Shown piece by piece: positions 21,701 to 36,700 of a stretch of DNA of 64,000 nucleotides (positions are counted from its first letter, which is position 1; each line of letters begins with the position of its first letter). The position numbers and the translations under genes are program-made. Source of the stretch: Gambelia wislizenii (Eukaryota; Chordata; Lepidosauria; Squamata; Crotaphytidae); NCBI GenBank assembly GCA_030847615.1, contig JAUMIR010000002.1, positions 285,242,028-285,306,027 of the forward strand, written 5' to 3'. A model generated the notes under the pieces. It was not told where the DNA came from. It made no database searches and saw only the letters and a program-made list of their open reading frames with translations.

Positions 21701-24700
21701 CGGAGGTTTTCTGTCAATAAAAAGAGGGGAGCTTATCACACAGGCCCTTGTAAACCATTTCTGTCCCGGTACCCTCACTCCCCACTCCCTCCCCACTCCC
21801 GTCCCTGTAACAGTATTTTTTTAAAAAATTCACACACTTACCTGATCACAGAATGAAAACTGCCCCCCTCCCCTCAGGCATCCCACGAGGCAATGGGGCT
21901 CTCGGTGAGCCCCATTAACTTCTTGGTAACAAAATCCCACTCGTTCTCATGAGAGAACGATCGTGCAGAAAATTTAATAATAAAAAAATCACAGAAACAT
22001 CAAAATAAAAAACCAAGCCCAAAAACACACATTACAAATCCCAAGTAACCCAGAGAGGGGAGGAAAGGATGACACTGTCCCGATTGTACTTCGAAGTGTT
22101 CTGGCACGGACCTCCTGGTAACATCACCTGACACTGGCATCATGCCAGCATAACTGGTCATCTTTTCATTTGCCTGTCATTCCATTACTGTAACAGAATA
22201 GGCTTCTTATTCATGGATTTTCCAGTGAATAAGAGGAAGCGGGGGGGAACAGGAGCAGAACGGGAGCACCACAGGACAGGGACAACGTCATGTAAAAGGT
22301 AAGCCTTTTAGCAGTATCCTGTTGTCCCTATCCTGGGATGTTTTCCCCATCTGATAATCTCCAGGATCCAACAGCACGGGGAAGGTTGGGAGGAGGACAG
22401 AGGAGGACGGGGCTGCCTGAAACAGGGCTGTGTAAGTGCAACAGCCCCGTTCTTCTCCCGACCTCCTCGGGGGGGAGGGGTTCAACCATTTGAAAAAGTC
22501 CTTTGTGTGGAGGGAGGGAATAAAAAGTCACTGCCACCCACAACCAGCAAGCTTTCCAACCCCCAGCCACCTGCCCAATTTCCTTCTTTGACCGACACCC
22601 AGAGGCTGCATTTCAGTGGCCACTCCAGGCCAGCCAAGAGATGTTCAGGAGCTGCTCTTGGAGCCAGAGGACTTATTGAAGAATTGGGAGAGCTGTTTGC
22701 CAAGGGCAGGAAGCTGGAAAAGCTGCAGCTCCTGCTCCTCCTCTGGAAAGTTGAGACCACAGTGAGCTGATTGCCTCTGGTCTCTTTTGCCAGCCACTGC
22801 CACCATTGTTGGAGGTCTTGCATTTCGCCTGTAGCTTCTCCCAATGCTACCCACCCACCCTCTCATTCTCATCCTCCCATTTGCTGATGCTACCACAGTA
22901 TTTGCTCACCCACAGCTTCCTTTTCCCTCGTTTGGGGTTGCATTCCTGTTGTCTCTTGCAACAAGGGCAGACTGGGTAAAAACCTGTAGTATTTTGTAAT
23001 ACAGAATTTTCTCATTATAATTTTCCTTGAACTTTTACAGTGGAGGTCAAAAAGAACAGGTAAATAATGATATTACCAAGACAAAAAAAATATGCAACTT
23101 GGTCAGGCATGAGGCCACCTTCCGGAGTGCTGGACATGGTGATTTGTATTGCCCCCACCCTTTTTGGCCCTGCCTACCACCATCATGGGGATTCCAAGTG
23201 GGGTGGGGGATGATACTATGCTTATTTAAATCTGCCACGCCCTTCAGACATCTTTCCTTGCTGCCCAAAGCAAATATCTTCATTGTGCCTCATTGTGGGG
23301 CAGGCTTAAAATATAAAGCAGAAAGAAAATTCAGCAAATATCACTTCCCTGTCATTCAAAGCATCCTAACAAGAGAAGCCACATGCAAAGGTATATTTTA
23401 AAAACTTCATTTGGGTAAGGAATGAATCATTCCTTCATTCCTTGGCATCCCTTCAATGCTTACTGTGTGTCTTGACTTGGTTTTTCAGTTCCCTGTCCCA
23501 GTGGATGACACCACTTATGCCTGCACTTTTCTTCCACTGCCCATAGTCAAGACAAAACATCACATCTATAAGGTAACTATGAAAAGGAAGCATGGAGGGC
23601 TGCAGCTACATTTATCCTGAGTCTCATTGTAAGCTCTGCTTTAGGGGATACAATGGGGACAGATACCTTGGGCATCAGATTCAGCAGAGGCTACATCGCT
23701 AATGACAAACAGAACACTCCAAATTAGGGGGAAGATATTGTATTGGCCCTCAGAGTGCAACAAGAAGGTCCCTAAAGGCCCCACAGAAACATTCTGGCTT
23801 CTTGGAGTCTGAAAAAAAACACACCAGTGAAGCAGAATTTTAATTCTTGTTTTTATCTTTCAGTTATTTTAGTATCTTGCACAAGCCTACAAATTAAAGA
23901 GCATCTGCTTTGATTCTTGTCTTTTCCGTGAACTGACAAGTTGGCCTTCAGGGTCAGCTTCAGGATTTTTGAGGTCCTTGTCAGATTGCCTCATGGGCAC
24001 CTCTCCTTATGAGGGCTTCCAGCAGGGTGGGTGGGATCAATTCACTGCCTGCTGTTGCAGCTGCTGACTTTATCGTTCCCAAAGGCAATGCACTAAAAGT
24101 TCTAGTGCCAGGATGGATGCCACCAAAATAAAAGAAAAATCCATGCTGAATGTTGACAGTCTCTTAATTGAGGTAGCATTCACTGGTACATATCTAAAAA
24201 GGTGCTACCTGTTTTCATGCATATACGTATGAGTGTCACTACCATGTCTGACCACAGATCCATCTCTCTTAAAAAGCCTTATCACACAAGGGAAGGGAAG
24301 TGGCTTTAAAGCCCGAGAGTAATATGTCCCGCCTTGCCTTATTGCATGACGCCTGCGTGCTTCAGCTGTATTTCCATTCTGGTCCTGTGGAAGACGGTGG
24401 TAAACGCGAGTCTTTTTGCTAACTAGAAAACTCCATTAGCAAAAAGACTCGCCTTTACCACTGTTTCCTATGGGACCGAAATGGGAGAACAGACAAAGCA
24501 CACAGATGTCATGTGATAAGGAAAGGCAAGACATGGTACACTCAGGCTTTACTTCCGTTTCCCATCCTTTGTGCAATAAGCCCCATCTCTCTTCTGCAGT
24601 GACTGGCAGCAGCTTTTCAGGTAGCCAGAGCTTCCTGGGGAAGGAACCTAGGACCTTCTTGCATATGTTCTAACATACAGCTACAGCCCCATTCTCATTG

Positions 24701-27700
24701 CTTCCTGGAGCCCCCCTCCAAAAAAAGTCTATCAGTACACAATGCATGCTGCAGCAGAGTGGGCATCCACTGCAATAAACCATCATGTACAGATAATCTT
24801 CCCATTTTCTGTTGACTGGTGTTCTTTAAAAAAAAAAAAACTTTTAAAATGGGTTAAAGTGGGATCTCAATCATATTTGTTGTTGATGATGTTGTTGTTG
24901 TGTGTTTTGTCTGTCTGTAGTTTGAGCCCATGATCACACCCCGGAATGAAACTCTGGTACATCACATCCTGGTCTACGCCTGTGGCAACGGAAGTGTCCT
25001 GCCTACTGGTGTCAGTGACTGCTATGGAGCTGATCCTGATTTTGCCCTGTGCTCCCAAGTAGTTGTGGGCTGGGCTGTAGGAGGAGGGGTGAGTATGGAC
25101 TTTATCACAGGAGGCTGCCAAAGCAGAACTACAGCAAGACAGTAGCATCTGTGGCCATACCTTATCATACAACATAGGGTCTGTCCCGTAGTTGCTTCGT
25201 CTTCCATCCATTCCTGAAGTGCTCCTTTTCATAGACAGGCAAAACCCGTCAATGCATCCGAATTGTGCTGCTTTACCACTATTGATTCATGTGTGATAAG
25301 TTCCTCCTGCTGCAGCTCTCATATGCAGGCAGTCACATGGAGTGAATAGGCATGATTCTGCTCCTCTCCCTCTCTCTCCCTCATTATTCCCAAGCAGGCT
25401 GTTTTTCTTTCTTTTTTTTTTCAATTTCTTTTCTTTGTTTTTAATGTAACCTATTGATGTGACTGCGCAATTATGCTGGGGGGGAAATTTAAATGAAAAA
25501 AAATACAGACTAAAAGGCATGTTTGGAAGGGGATAGGGCAGATAGGGGTTATGGAGGCTGGAAATGGAACCTGGGGATATAGCAGCACCATGGTGCTTTT
25601 GAAGAGCTTTGTGAAAATGACTGTCCCCAAACCGGTATGTTTGCATTTCCTACACTAATGTGTTTGTGCTGTTTAAGCAGCCTAGTGTGGTAAAGTCCAT
25701 TGTGGAATTTTCCAAATCAAGGGAGCCACTTCTAGCCCATAATCAAACTACCACACTGAATTTTTATCCCAGGTGGAGGGGAGCTGTGCATTTGTCAAGT
25801 TCTGAGATTTTTTTCCCACAGTGAATTCTGGGGGTGAGGAAGAAGCTTATTTCCCTGGGGGCAAAGTAAAGCAATCTAGGGCTCTTAAATATCAGTTGCC
25901 ATTCTTTATGTGCTTGGTCCTTTTCAGTCATCAAAGGCACAATTCACCCCTGGATATATGTGAGCACTTCCCACTAAAATGGGAAGATTCCTAGTCTGCA
26001 AGGGTACTAAGGCTGCTGATACACTGCAGAAATAATGCAGTTTGATATTGCTTTAATGGCCATGGCTCAATACTATGGAATTCTGGGATTTGTAGCTTTG
26101 TGAGATATTTAGCCTTCTCTGTCAGAGAGGTCTGGTGCCACAACAAACTACAAATCCCAGGACTCTGTAGGATAGAACCATGATAGTTAAAGTAGTTTGA
26201 AACTGCAGTATTTCTGCAGTGTGTCAGCAACCTTAGTCACTGTCAAAGCATCACCAGTTACCACTAGTGAAATCCTCTACATGTTTACTCAGAGTTGAGC
26301 CCAACTGTGCTCAGTGGGACTTAGTCCTCAGTAAGTAGATATAAGGTTCCAATTTCAGTGATATAATCAGCATCTTTAAAGCCAAAGGAACAGGTGAAAC
26401 ATCTTTCAACTGATTTTTAAACTGCAATCTTTCTTCTCCCCCTCTACCTCCCAATCCTACAACCAGTCCTACATGTTTCCAGATGAAACAGCAATCTCCA
26501 TAGGCACACCGTTGGATGCCCAGTGGGTCCGGTTAGAAATCCACTATAGCAATTTTAATTTAATTCCTGGTGAGTATGTTATGTGTGAACTAGATGAGGA
26601 TGTGGGGAGGGTGTGAGAAGAGGCAGGGAGTAGGACCTAAATATGTGGTGGGAGAGAGGAAACAGATACATTTTACTAGCGTCTAAGGCAGCCCAACATG
26701 GTCTTTAAACCCATTACTTAAGGGGACAAAAGGAGCCTCAATTACAGAGAATGCCTGAAAATAATTCATGGTCCTGTGTCAATCTATTTATATGGGATGG
26801 AGAAAAAGATAGTCAGACTAGACAGAGAAGTGAGTTTGTTTAGGAACTTCTAGGAGCTGTAGCATGAGAGATGCATGGCTCTCCAGAACTACAAGTCCCA
26901 ACGTTGTTGGTTTCTGTTTCTACTGCCTGTGAAGAGCCAATGAAACGTAACAGCCTTAGACTTATCATGAACATATTATCTGGGAGAGAGCATGAGAAGG
27001 AATCCACACAATGTGGATTTATTCCCATCACCATCAGAAAGAGATGAGGAAATTGACATATGACACAAATTCCAAGGTTGATTGGCTGCCTCAACTACTG
27101 AGCCATCTTTTCTTCAGCAGTTCTTTACTTGCCCTGTGGCTGGACCAGAACTCTTTTGCCTTCACTCTGTTCTTTTTTTTAAGCCCCCTTCTTCATCTTC
27201 TAAGGCTGTGCTTTACCTTACTCTTCTCCAAATTCCTTATTACCTTACTATTCTTATTTTAAAAAATCTTTCCCCACTTCTTCCCCTGCCACTTCCCCCC
27301 GCCCCACACCCTTCTCTTTTTGTGCTGGCTGCAGCAGGTGATAATGGGGAGGCTCCTGCAAAGAAAAAGAAAAAATCTTTGGCTCACTCAAGGACTAATC
27401 AAGTAGATCATAATCAATCTAAAAAGAAGCCGTGCAATCCTTGTAGGGCTTCATGTGGTCCCAGTACTGTATTTTGTCCATCATAGCGACACATATTTAC
27501 TTGAAAATAAATATAATTCATTTCAATGACCCTTACTTCTAAGTAAACATGCATAGGATTGCAGTGTATGGATCCATCTAGTCCAGCTTTGTTATTCATC
27601 TCTGGAAGCTTGGAAGCAAGACTTGAAGCTGTTGGCCTTCATCTGTTGATCTGATACTCAGAGATATGTGGAATGTACTGGTTAACTTATAGTATCAATT

Positions 27701-30700
27701 ATATGAATCCTCTTCATTTTCCACACAGACAGTAAAGTAGCTTCTGGCTAACTCAGTCATATGGAAATCTGTGCAGAACCCACTGCTAAGCATACTCCTT
27801 TTTTTAAAGATTTAATTGACAACTCAGGGATAAGGCTCTACTATACTCCAGAACTGCGTCCATATGACGTGGGAGTGCTACAAACAGGATTCTTCACCTT
27901 TCCTATCCATTTCATCCCCCCTGGAGCGGAGTCTTTCATGTCCTATGGGATCTGCAATACCAGTCAATTTGATGAGGTAGGTTCTCTAGTGTTATACTGC
28001 CTTTTTCTTTGCCCATCACCATAAATGACAATAATACGTAGTACTTTGCACTTCAGAATATCCAGACTACCACTTCACATAACAAATTTTAATTGTAATC
28101 TGTATAAAAATCCTGTGCTAGGTAGGTCAGTATGAAGACAAAGGAGATTATCGGACAGGAACACAAAAAGCGTTCCTGTCCCACAATCTCCACTCCTGCC
28201 CCGGTCCCATCTCTGTCCCACAACAATCACCTTCCCCACCGCATTTACCTTCTCTCCTGTCAACAGGGCATCCCAGGAGTGAACAGAGCTCTAATGGCGC
28301 TCCATTCACTTCCTGGAGTGAAATCCCATGGATTCTCAGGAGAAGATGTGAGTGTGGGAAATTTAAAAATAAAAATAACACCAAAAAGTAACACCAAGCA
28401 CAAAAACACACTTTAAAATATACAAGAAACCCAGGGAAGGTCATAAAAAGTGCATCACTTTATATAAACAATTTATATAAACTATTTATTTCAGTAGTGC
28501 CAACTTATAGGAAGTCAAGGAATGTGTTTATTTTTGTTGAATGTATGTTGTATGTAACTAATGTATGTATTATTGTTTTATGATGATATAATGTTACCAC
28601 TAAGAATTTACTTTATAAAACTTGAATGAGAGCTAAGAATATACGAATAAAGATCATTTTTTTAAAAAAAAGTGCATCACTCACCTGGATGTCATGATAT
28701 CACCCAGAAGTGTTCTGGAAGGGACTGCCCATTGACACTGGGATCTCACCAACAACACTGGGCACATTGTTGCACACATGGAAATCCATGACAGAAATGG
28801 AACTGGGGATCAATTGACGGCTTCTCCCATCAATAAAAAAAACAGCACCAGTGAAACAGAAGCAGAACAAGTACATAATAATAGGGATGACGTCATATGG
28901 TAAGGGAGCCCTTTTGCAATCTTCTGGCATTGTTGAAATGCCACTTTTGACATATCTGATAATCTCCAAAATTGGATGTTCCAGGAATGGTATGAACAGT
29001 TTCCCAACGGAAAGCAGACATCAAGTGAAGCTTATATTTGCATAGAGGTTAAAAAGTGGTGATTTTTTTAACTGCTAGACTTCTGCACAATGGACTAAGA
29101 AAGGTTTTTTGGGGGAATAGAAAGAGAGACAGAGAAAGAAAGATGCCAATTTAGGAGATTATCAGACGCCCTTAATATGGCATTCCAGGAATGCCAGGAG
29201 ATTGCCAAAGAGCTAACTTTTCAGATGACGTTGTCCTCATCCCATGCCCCTTCCCTTTTACCCTCATTCTATTTCGTTCATGGCTTAAGCCATGAATAGA
29301 TCGCCCATTCCGTTTCTATCATGGAACAACAGGTGAGTGAAATGGAGCCCCGTTATGCTGGCGCGATACCGGCCGCAGTGAGAGGTCCGTGCCAAACACC
29401 TCCAGGTGCGATCGGAACATCCAGGTAAGTGACACCCTTCTTTCCCCTTCCCTGGGTTACTTGTATTTTTTTAACTGGGTTTTTGTGTGTGTGTGCTTGC
29501 TGTCACTTTTCGATCTTTATTTTCCTTTTTATTTTTGAATTTCCTGCATGCTTGTTCTCTTGTGAGAACGGCCGGGAACTCAAAGCAGGAAGTGAATGGG
29601 GTTCTGCTCGATCTCCATTCACTCCTGGCTGCCGAGAGGAGGGGGTGGTCGCACAAACAAGGTAAGTGCAAAACAGGGGGTTATTGTACTGGGACAATAT
29701 AGTATAGTGAGACAGGGACACTCTTTTGGTCCCCTTCCGATAATCTCCTTAGATTTATGTGGTCAGGTGAAATTACATTTACCTCTTCTTTTAGCTACCT
29801 TGAGTCTCAGTTTTGGGGAAAAGATGAAGACAAGTAAAATTAATGGTGGTGGTGATTTCATTCCATGAGTCAAAGAGCAGGATGTCTTGTTTCCTTCTTA
29901 GCAACTGCCCAAGAGCAGCCAAGCAGAGTGATGCAGATGTGAAAGATAAGAAGTCAGAAGGTCCTGCAAATATCAAGTGATTTCTTTAAGCATTTGTCAG
30001 GTCAAGTTTGAAGTAGAAATTGTGGAATTATTTTTGTTACAAGGAGGCTGTAGATACCTGTTTGCACAGTGTTGGAAGCACTAGAATTGCCAGGTCTCAG
30101 GGCACCAACTGAAGTCTCTCAGGAGCTGCAGGTGCGTCCCAAGACAGAGAAACAAATCCTGGGGCAAGTGGCAAATATTGGGTTTTGTTATGTGGATTTA
30201 AAATATGGGCACTAGGGATGTAAATTGTCACTTCTTTTATTTCATTCTTGCCTGCAAGGGTGAGTAATTTTAACAGCTTTCTCCATACTGCATGAGAATA
30301 TGAGGGTTTCTGTATGGTTTTCTGGGACTATCTGTATTTCAGGACTTTTTTTGAAAAATTAATGTGTGCCAAAAAAAAAAAAAACCATCAAAAAGCCAGG
30401 AGCAAGAGGAAGGAACAGAGGAAAGGGACAGCACATGTATGCACTTGGCCCCCTCAGGGCATTTGGAATCAAGCAAGAAGTTTCTTCCATTATAAGCCCT
30501 GGCCATAGTGGCTTGAGGCTTGGGAACGCTTCCCGTGTATAGAGGAGGCCATGTGGGAGAAGTGAGGCCTAGAGGGAATGGCAGCTACTGCTGCAGCAAC
30601 CAGGTGCATTTTACTGATTGCATTGAAATTCATTGTTTTTTCCTGGCTCTGGATTTCCCTGTTACCTGATTTTATCCATATTTTGGCCCCTTTTATTTGG

Positions 30701-33700
30701 ATTGCCCTCATATGCCTTTCCATGGTCAGTTGACCTAGAATGGTTCTGGCCCACCTGCCAATCTTTTCCAACCCCATCTCTGTGATGTCACAATGACTCT
30801 CCCTATGATACCCATCCCTGTGACATCACTAGTGCCTGGACTGTTTTGGCTCTGAGATCTCAGGGAATGGGAAACAGATGAATTGGTAATCTGGGAAGGC
30901 ACAGATACTCCGACCCAAAACTTGTCCTTTTTCTCCCTTTCAAACTGTAGATGAACGGGGCTCCAGTGCCTGATATGCATGTGTTTGGTTACCTGTTGCA
31001 CACCCACTTGGCTGGAAGGGGAGTGAGAGGTGTCCTATACCGGTAAGAAGAATCGTTTTAGATTTGTGCCAAACTAGATGTAACAGTTACAAAACATCTC
31101 CAAACACAGAGAAAGGGGAGTGGGGGTTGATATTAAAAGCAAAACATGAAGAGTACATAATTTTTCTTTCCCTTTCCTGTTGCAGCTTTGCTTGCTGCCT
31201 GGATCACTTTCAGTACTAGGGGGACTCACGTGATGATAAAATCACTTCTAGAGGAGATCATCCTATGCATAGGAACTCTGCACTTGCCACCTGTGTGTTT
31301 GTATGTGGGGGGGGGGGTTGTGACACATGCATGTGTTTTTATTTTTAAATCTGACTCCCCTCCCCTTTTCATATGATTAAGGCAGCTCCATAGCACTTTG
31401 CAGATGACACAAGCTGAGTAAACTAAGAGAGGTGAGTGAGATCTCCTCCAGCCTACACACCTTCATTTGAATGGCTGGCATCCTGTTAGTGACATAGGCA
31501 AGCACAAGTCCAACTTGTGCCTGTATATGTCTTTTTATGGTTCTTGCACAGAGGGGAATGCACTACCTCCCTCATACAATTATTCCCTAACCACTGGACT
31601 CACCATCTCCCTGCCAGTACCACTAATGTGGCCACATAAGATATAGGCAAAAAGCCGGCAAAAAGCCCATGAGGATGACATCACTGTACCGCACAGACAT
31701 TTCCACCAGTGAAAAGCAACAGCTTATTCTCCACTGCAGCACAGAGTCTGCAGGGAGGCAGCACACAAGGATGACGACACGTGCAAAACCGTGTGGTACA
31801 GTGACATTATCCTCGTGGGCTTCTTGCAGGCTTTTTGAAGTGTCTGGTAATCTCCATAGTTGCTGGGGGAGGTCAGGGGGCAACTGAGAAGCATCCATCG
31901 GTGTTCTGATAGTTGGACACACAAGGTAAAGCCTCCAGAGGACCTGTGGGGGGTCCTGGAGGATATCTTCATTGCTGTGCACTGAGTGCTTCTCATTTAT
32001 TCCCTCCCACCCTTCCCTAGCCACTATAGGAGAACCGTAAGTATTGTGTGCATGGGTGGGGAGATAGGACATAATTCCACCCTGATATAACTTACAGCAT
32101 TTCTCCTCATGCAGGCCTTCACCCAAATGTCTGCAAGGAGTCTATGCATGTACAACAGGCTGTATTCAAGCCTCTCCAGGTACAATCTAGATCATGGGGA
32201 GAGTGAAAGAGAACCCTACACACAGTTATACATATACAAACCCTCCAACATTTCACAGGTGAAAATCACAATATATGTGGCCAATCAACATCAGAGTGGT
32301 TACAATAGCAAAAGATAGTAAACAAGGAAGAACATACAAGCTAGGGAGAAGCTTCAACAACTTCTGGCTCCTCCTGTCCTCTCACACCACTGCTGAGTTA
32401 ATGGAGGGCAAACAACTCTTGCACTTTGAACTCAGTTTGCAGCAGTTAAAGTAAGGTGAGGACAAAGGGGGAAGAGGAGAGAGAAACTAGGACATTTTAA
32501 AAGCAGCTGAAAAAGTGGGATGGAAGAGGATTAATCAGGATTGTCTCTGTCGAACTGGGACAGTAGAGGGCTATGCTTATACAGGTTCCCTGTGAACATT
32601 CAGTGTGTATAGGTATCCAACAGACAAACACACACAGAGACATCCACTCAGCATGCTTACATTGTCTGAAGATCTTTTGTTAGATACCGTTCTTTGTGCT
32701 GGTTTTGGAATTTATTGTGGTCCTTTGATTGTAGCATGTACCTGTATATGTGTGTACGTAAGTATGTATCAGAATTTTTAAAGCTTGTTCTTGTTTTATG
32801 TCTCATAATAGGGCAACTAACATAAATAAGTAAGTCTGTATGGAGAGAGAGCCAACATGGCATAGTGGTTGGAGTATGATTCAGATCCCTGCTTGGCCAT
32901 GGAAACCTATTGGGTGACCCTGGGCAAGTCACATTCTCTCAACCTCAGAAAGCAAAGGCTTTCTGAACGAATCATGCCAAAAAAAAAACCATGGTAGGTT
33001 TGCCTCATGGTCGCCATAAGTCAGAAACAACTTGAAGGCACCAAACAACATCAACCACAAGAATTCTGTATAGAGTGCCAAAATTGTGGCTCTCCAGTAC
33101 CCTAACAATGCTATGTTGATTTAAAAATCGCCCAATTACAAATACACAATTGTTGCTTATAAGAAAGACTTGAGCGATCCATGATTTACCAGGACACCTG
33201 CGGCTCACTAGCCATGTATTATGGCCCAAGAATACTCTACCAGTTCTGATATTACTGTTCCAGTTGGCCAGCAAAACCAGGAGGGTGCCACTTACCTGGA
33301 TGTCCAGATCGTTGCAGGAAGTGCTCGGAACAGACCTCCCCTCCGCGGCTGTTATTTCAGAACAGGAACAGGGCTCCTGTTCGCACACCCGTGATTGCAT
33401 GATAGGCTTGAATACAGCCTGTTGTACATGAATAGAACGGGAGGTCTATTCATGATGAAAAATCGTGATTACATTGTTCCGGAACAGTCACGGGAGCAGG
33501 ATGGATGCAGGACAGAACGGGGTCAACATCGTCCGAAAGGGAAAACCTTTCCTGACCCTGTTCTGTTCCTGCCACGGGATATATAGCCCGTGTGAAAATC
33601 TCCATAGTGCTATTATTCCACTTTAGCTGCTATAGCTGCCTCCTGTGGAATTCTGGGGTTTGTAGTTTAGTGAGGCCTAAGAGAGCTCTGGCTGAGAAAG

Positions 33701-36700
33701 CTAAAGGCCCCTCCCTAAAATGCAAATCCCAGGTTTCCATAGGAGTCAGCCAGAGCAGTTAAAGTGGAATAACATTATAAGAGGTAGTGTGATAAAGTCC
33801 TGAGACTCCTTTGCAAGTATTTGGCTGCAACATTTTGGCCCCTGGAAAGGTCTCTCGGGAACCATTGGATGATTCAGATCTCTAAAGCCTATCTGGATAG
33901 AGTGAAAGGCCTGAAGATTGAACTTTGACTCCTTGTCAACCCCTGTGGAAACATAGGAGATTATCACACTACACTTTTATAGCACTATTATTCCACTTTA
34001 ACTGCTCTGGCTGCCTCCTGTGGAATTCTGGGGTTTGTAGTTTAGTGAGGCCTAAGATCTCTCTGGCTGAGAATTCTAAATGCCCTTCCCTAAACTACAA
34101 ACCCCAGAATTCCACAGGAGGCAGCCAGAGCAGTTAAAGTGGAATAATAGCACTATAACAGTGTAGTGTGATAAAGTCCCTAGATGAGAACCTTGGTTCT
34201 CATGTTGGAGCTTCTCTGTCAGGAGACATTTAAAGGGTGTGCATTGTGGGTATGGCGTTATGGGCAGATGAGGGTCTCTGGAGCAGTTTCCTCTCACCAG
34301 ACACATCTGGAACATGAGGGGAGATGTACGTAAATAAGTAACATGTCTCCCATTTCTTATGGTGGATGAGAGATCTGTCAATCCTGCCCTTATTCTAGAA
34401 TAGGAAGGGCAAGGGTTGCTACTTCTTCTACATCCTTTTTGTCCTGGCAGTAAGAACCAGACAGGACTCTGAGTATAGTAGAGGATCTGATGTTGAAACA
34501 CTCGGATCCTCCAGGCCAGATTGCCTTGTTAGTTAATATCTTGTAGACATAAAAAAAATATCATCCTTAAGTCTAGTTCTGATGCCACTGTTTCCACTCA
34601 CAGAGACGTACCTACAAACCTTTCTCTAACTTGTATAGATACTAACAGACATACAGAGAGGATTAAAAACAAGAGCCATTCAGGGTCAGACCATTATCCA
34701 TCTAGTTTCCAATAGCGGCTAGTGACAATGAAATTTTATAAGTAAAATACAAAAGTGTATGAAAAATTTGGTTTTGTGTGTTCTGGATTTGCTGCCAGTC
34801 TGCTTCTTTGGGTGAACCTGAGTTACTATAAAACAAGAAGGGAGAAAACATTCTATCCAAACAATAATTTGTGAAGGATTTACATACACCCTTTCATCCA
34901 TGGGCATCACAAAACAAGTTAGAGAAGAGAAATGGTGAACTACTGCAAGAGCAGCCCCAAAGTTCATTTCATTGAACATATGGACAAACTGGAATTAAAC
35001 CAATAGGTTTTGTTTGTTTTTCATTTTTGCAATTGTGGTTTTAGCTCTGGGCTCTCAGAAATGTTCTGTCAAGAAGTCATTATATGATATGTTGGTTGTA
35101 GCTCCTATTAAGTTCATTTCAACAGCACAGCATGTTGTCTCTGCCTTTCCAATTTCGTTGTCTTCACTCCCAGGAACGGGGAGCAGGTGACAGTCCTCTG
35201 TGAAGACAACAAGTATGATTTCAATCTCCAGGAGATAAGAAATTTGAAGGAGGCTGTCATTTTCAAGCCGGTATGTTTTCCCAGGTGTCCCTTCGAGCCA
35301 TGGTTAGGTGGTAAGCCATTCATTGCTAGGATAGGCTGCCCCTGTAGCTCTGACCTGTTGTCATGTACTGACTTCTTCAGATTCAGTAACCAGCAGTTTC
35401 AGAGTTAAAAACAGAAAACTTTATTGCTACAGTAATCTAAAGAGCTAACCCTACAATATAATTGCTCAGAATGAAACCTATCTAATAAAGCATTAAGTTT
35501 AAAAAGTATTTACAATCTACAAAATCTGGTGGGCTATACAGTCACTGGTTATACATCATCCCCACTCCCCACCCATCCTACATCATCCCCACTCCCCACC
35601 CATCCCTGATGGAGGTAGGGTGTGGGACTTGCTATTTCCAGGAATCGTCCATCTGTGCCAGCTTCAGCAAGCTGAAATAAAACACAGGGTGAATTTTACT
35701 ACAGTAGGCCCCCCTTATGCACTGATTTATTATCCACTGATTTGATTATTGTTACACAAAACAGCACACCTTTATCATAGAGTCTTCCTAGAAAATGTGT
35801 TCTCTCTAGCCATTTTCTAGGTCCTCCAAGGCAACTCTATGGTATTTTAAACTGGAAGTCCCATTATTTTCAATGGTGTTCACTATTATCCATGGTTTTC
35901 AGTATCCACGGGGGGGGCCTAGAACCAATCCCCAGTGGATACGGGAGTCCTACTGTACAAGTCTTTGGCAAGTCCAACTCCACAGTTACAACATTCACTA
36001 GTCTCTTAATTATAAAAGGTCCCACATATTTAGCAGCCAGTTTCCTGAATCATTGCTGAGTCTTTAAGAACTTTGTTGACGAGATACATTTGCTGACCCA
36101 CCATAAAGTTCCAATTGGGTTCCCTTTTTCAGTCAGTGTATTTCTTATAAGTCTGCTTAGCATAGTCCAATGCACACTCAATCTGGGACCACGCTGACAC
36201 CACCTGTGTCACCCATTCTTGAAAGTCTGGTCAACCTCAAGCCTAGGTAATGCCCTCAGTTCCATTCCATACACAGTCTTAAAAGTTGACAGTCCCATAC
36301 TCACATGCAGCAAGTTATTGTACTCCATCTCAGTATATGGCAACAACTCTGCTCAATTGTCCTGTTGGTAATTAACACAACACCTTAAATAATGTTCTAA
36401 AATCTGGTTATCTGGTTAAAATTCATTCCGTTTAGCCATCCGTTTTCGGATACTGAGATGTGCTCATACCCTGCTCCACCCCCAGAAACTTCAAAAATGC
36501 TTTCCAAAACTGGGAAATAAATTGGCTGCCCCTATCTGAAATTATTTTGCTGGGCACCCCATGCTATCTACACGCATGTTGCATTAACATTTTAGCCAGT
36601 TTTGGGGAAGTTGGTAGTGTTTTACATCCCACAAAATGCTCTTGTTTTGTGAACAAATCAACTACCACCAATATGACTATCTTTCCAGCACTATTAGGAA

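Noticed and set aside
25150..25310. Possible further fold-back element (CTTATCATACAAC / ATGTGTGATAAG)
   Set aside because: Only the short ends look complementary; the interior does not pair and no 3-bp duplication was found.
26265..26350. Segment resembling a widespread old reptilian repeat (GCTCAGTGGGACTTAGTCC), with similar pieces near 27500, 54000 and 56080
   Set aside because: The resemblance is recalled but ends and class could not be fixed, so it is not listed as separate elements.
27082..27486. 134-codon frame with a Lys-rich segment ([12 protein letters not shown])
   Set aside because: No family resemblance, AT/CT-rich context inside an intron; possibly an old retroelement gag piece but unsupported.
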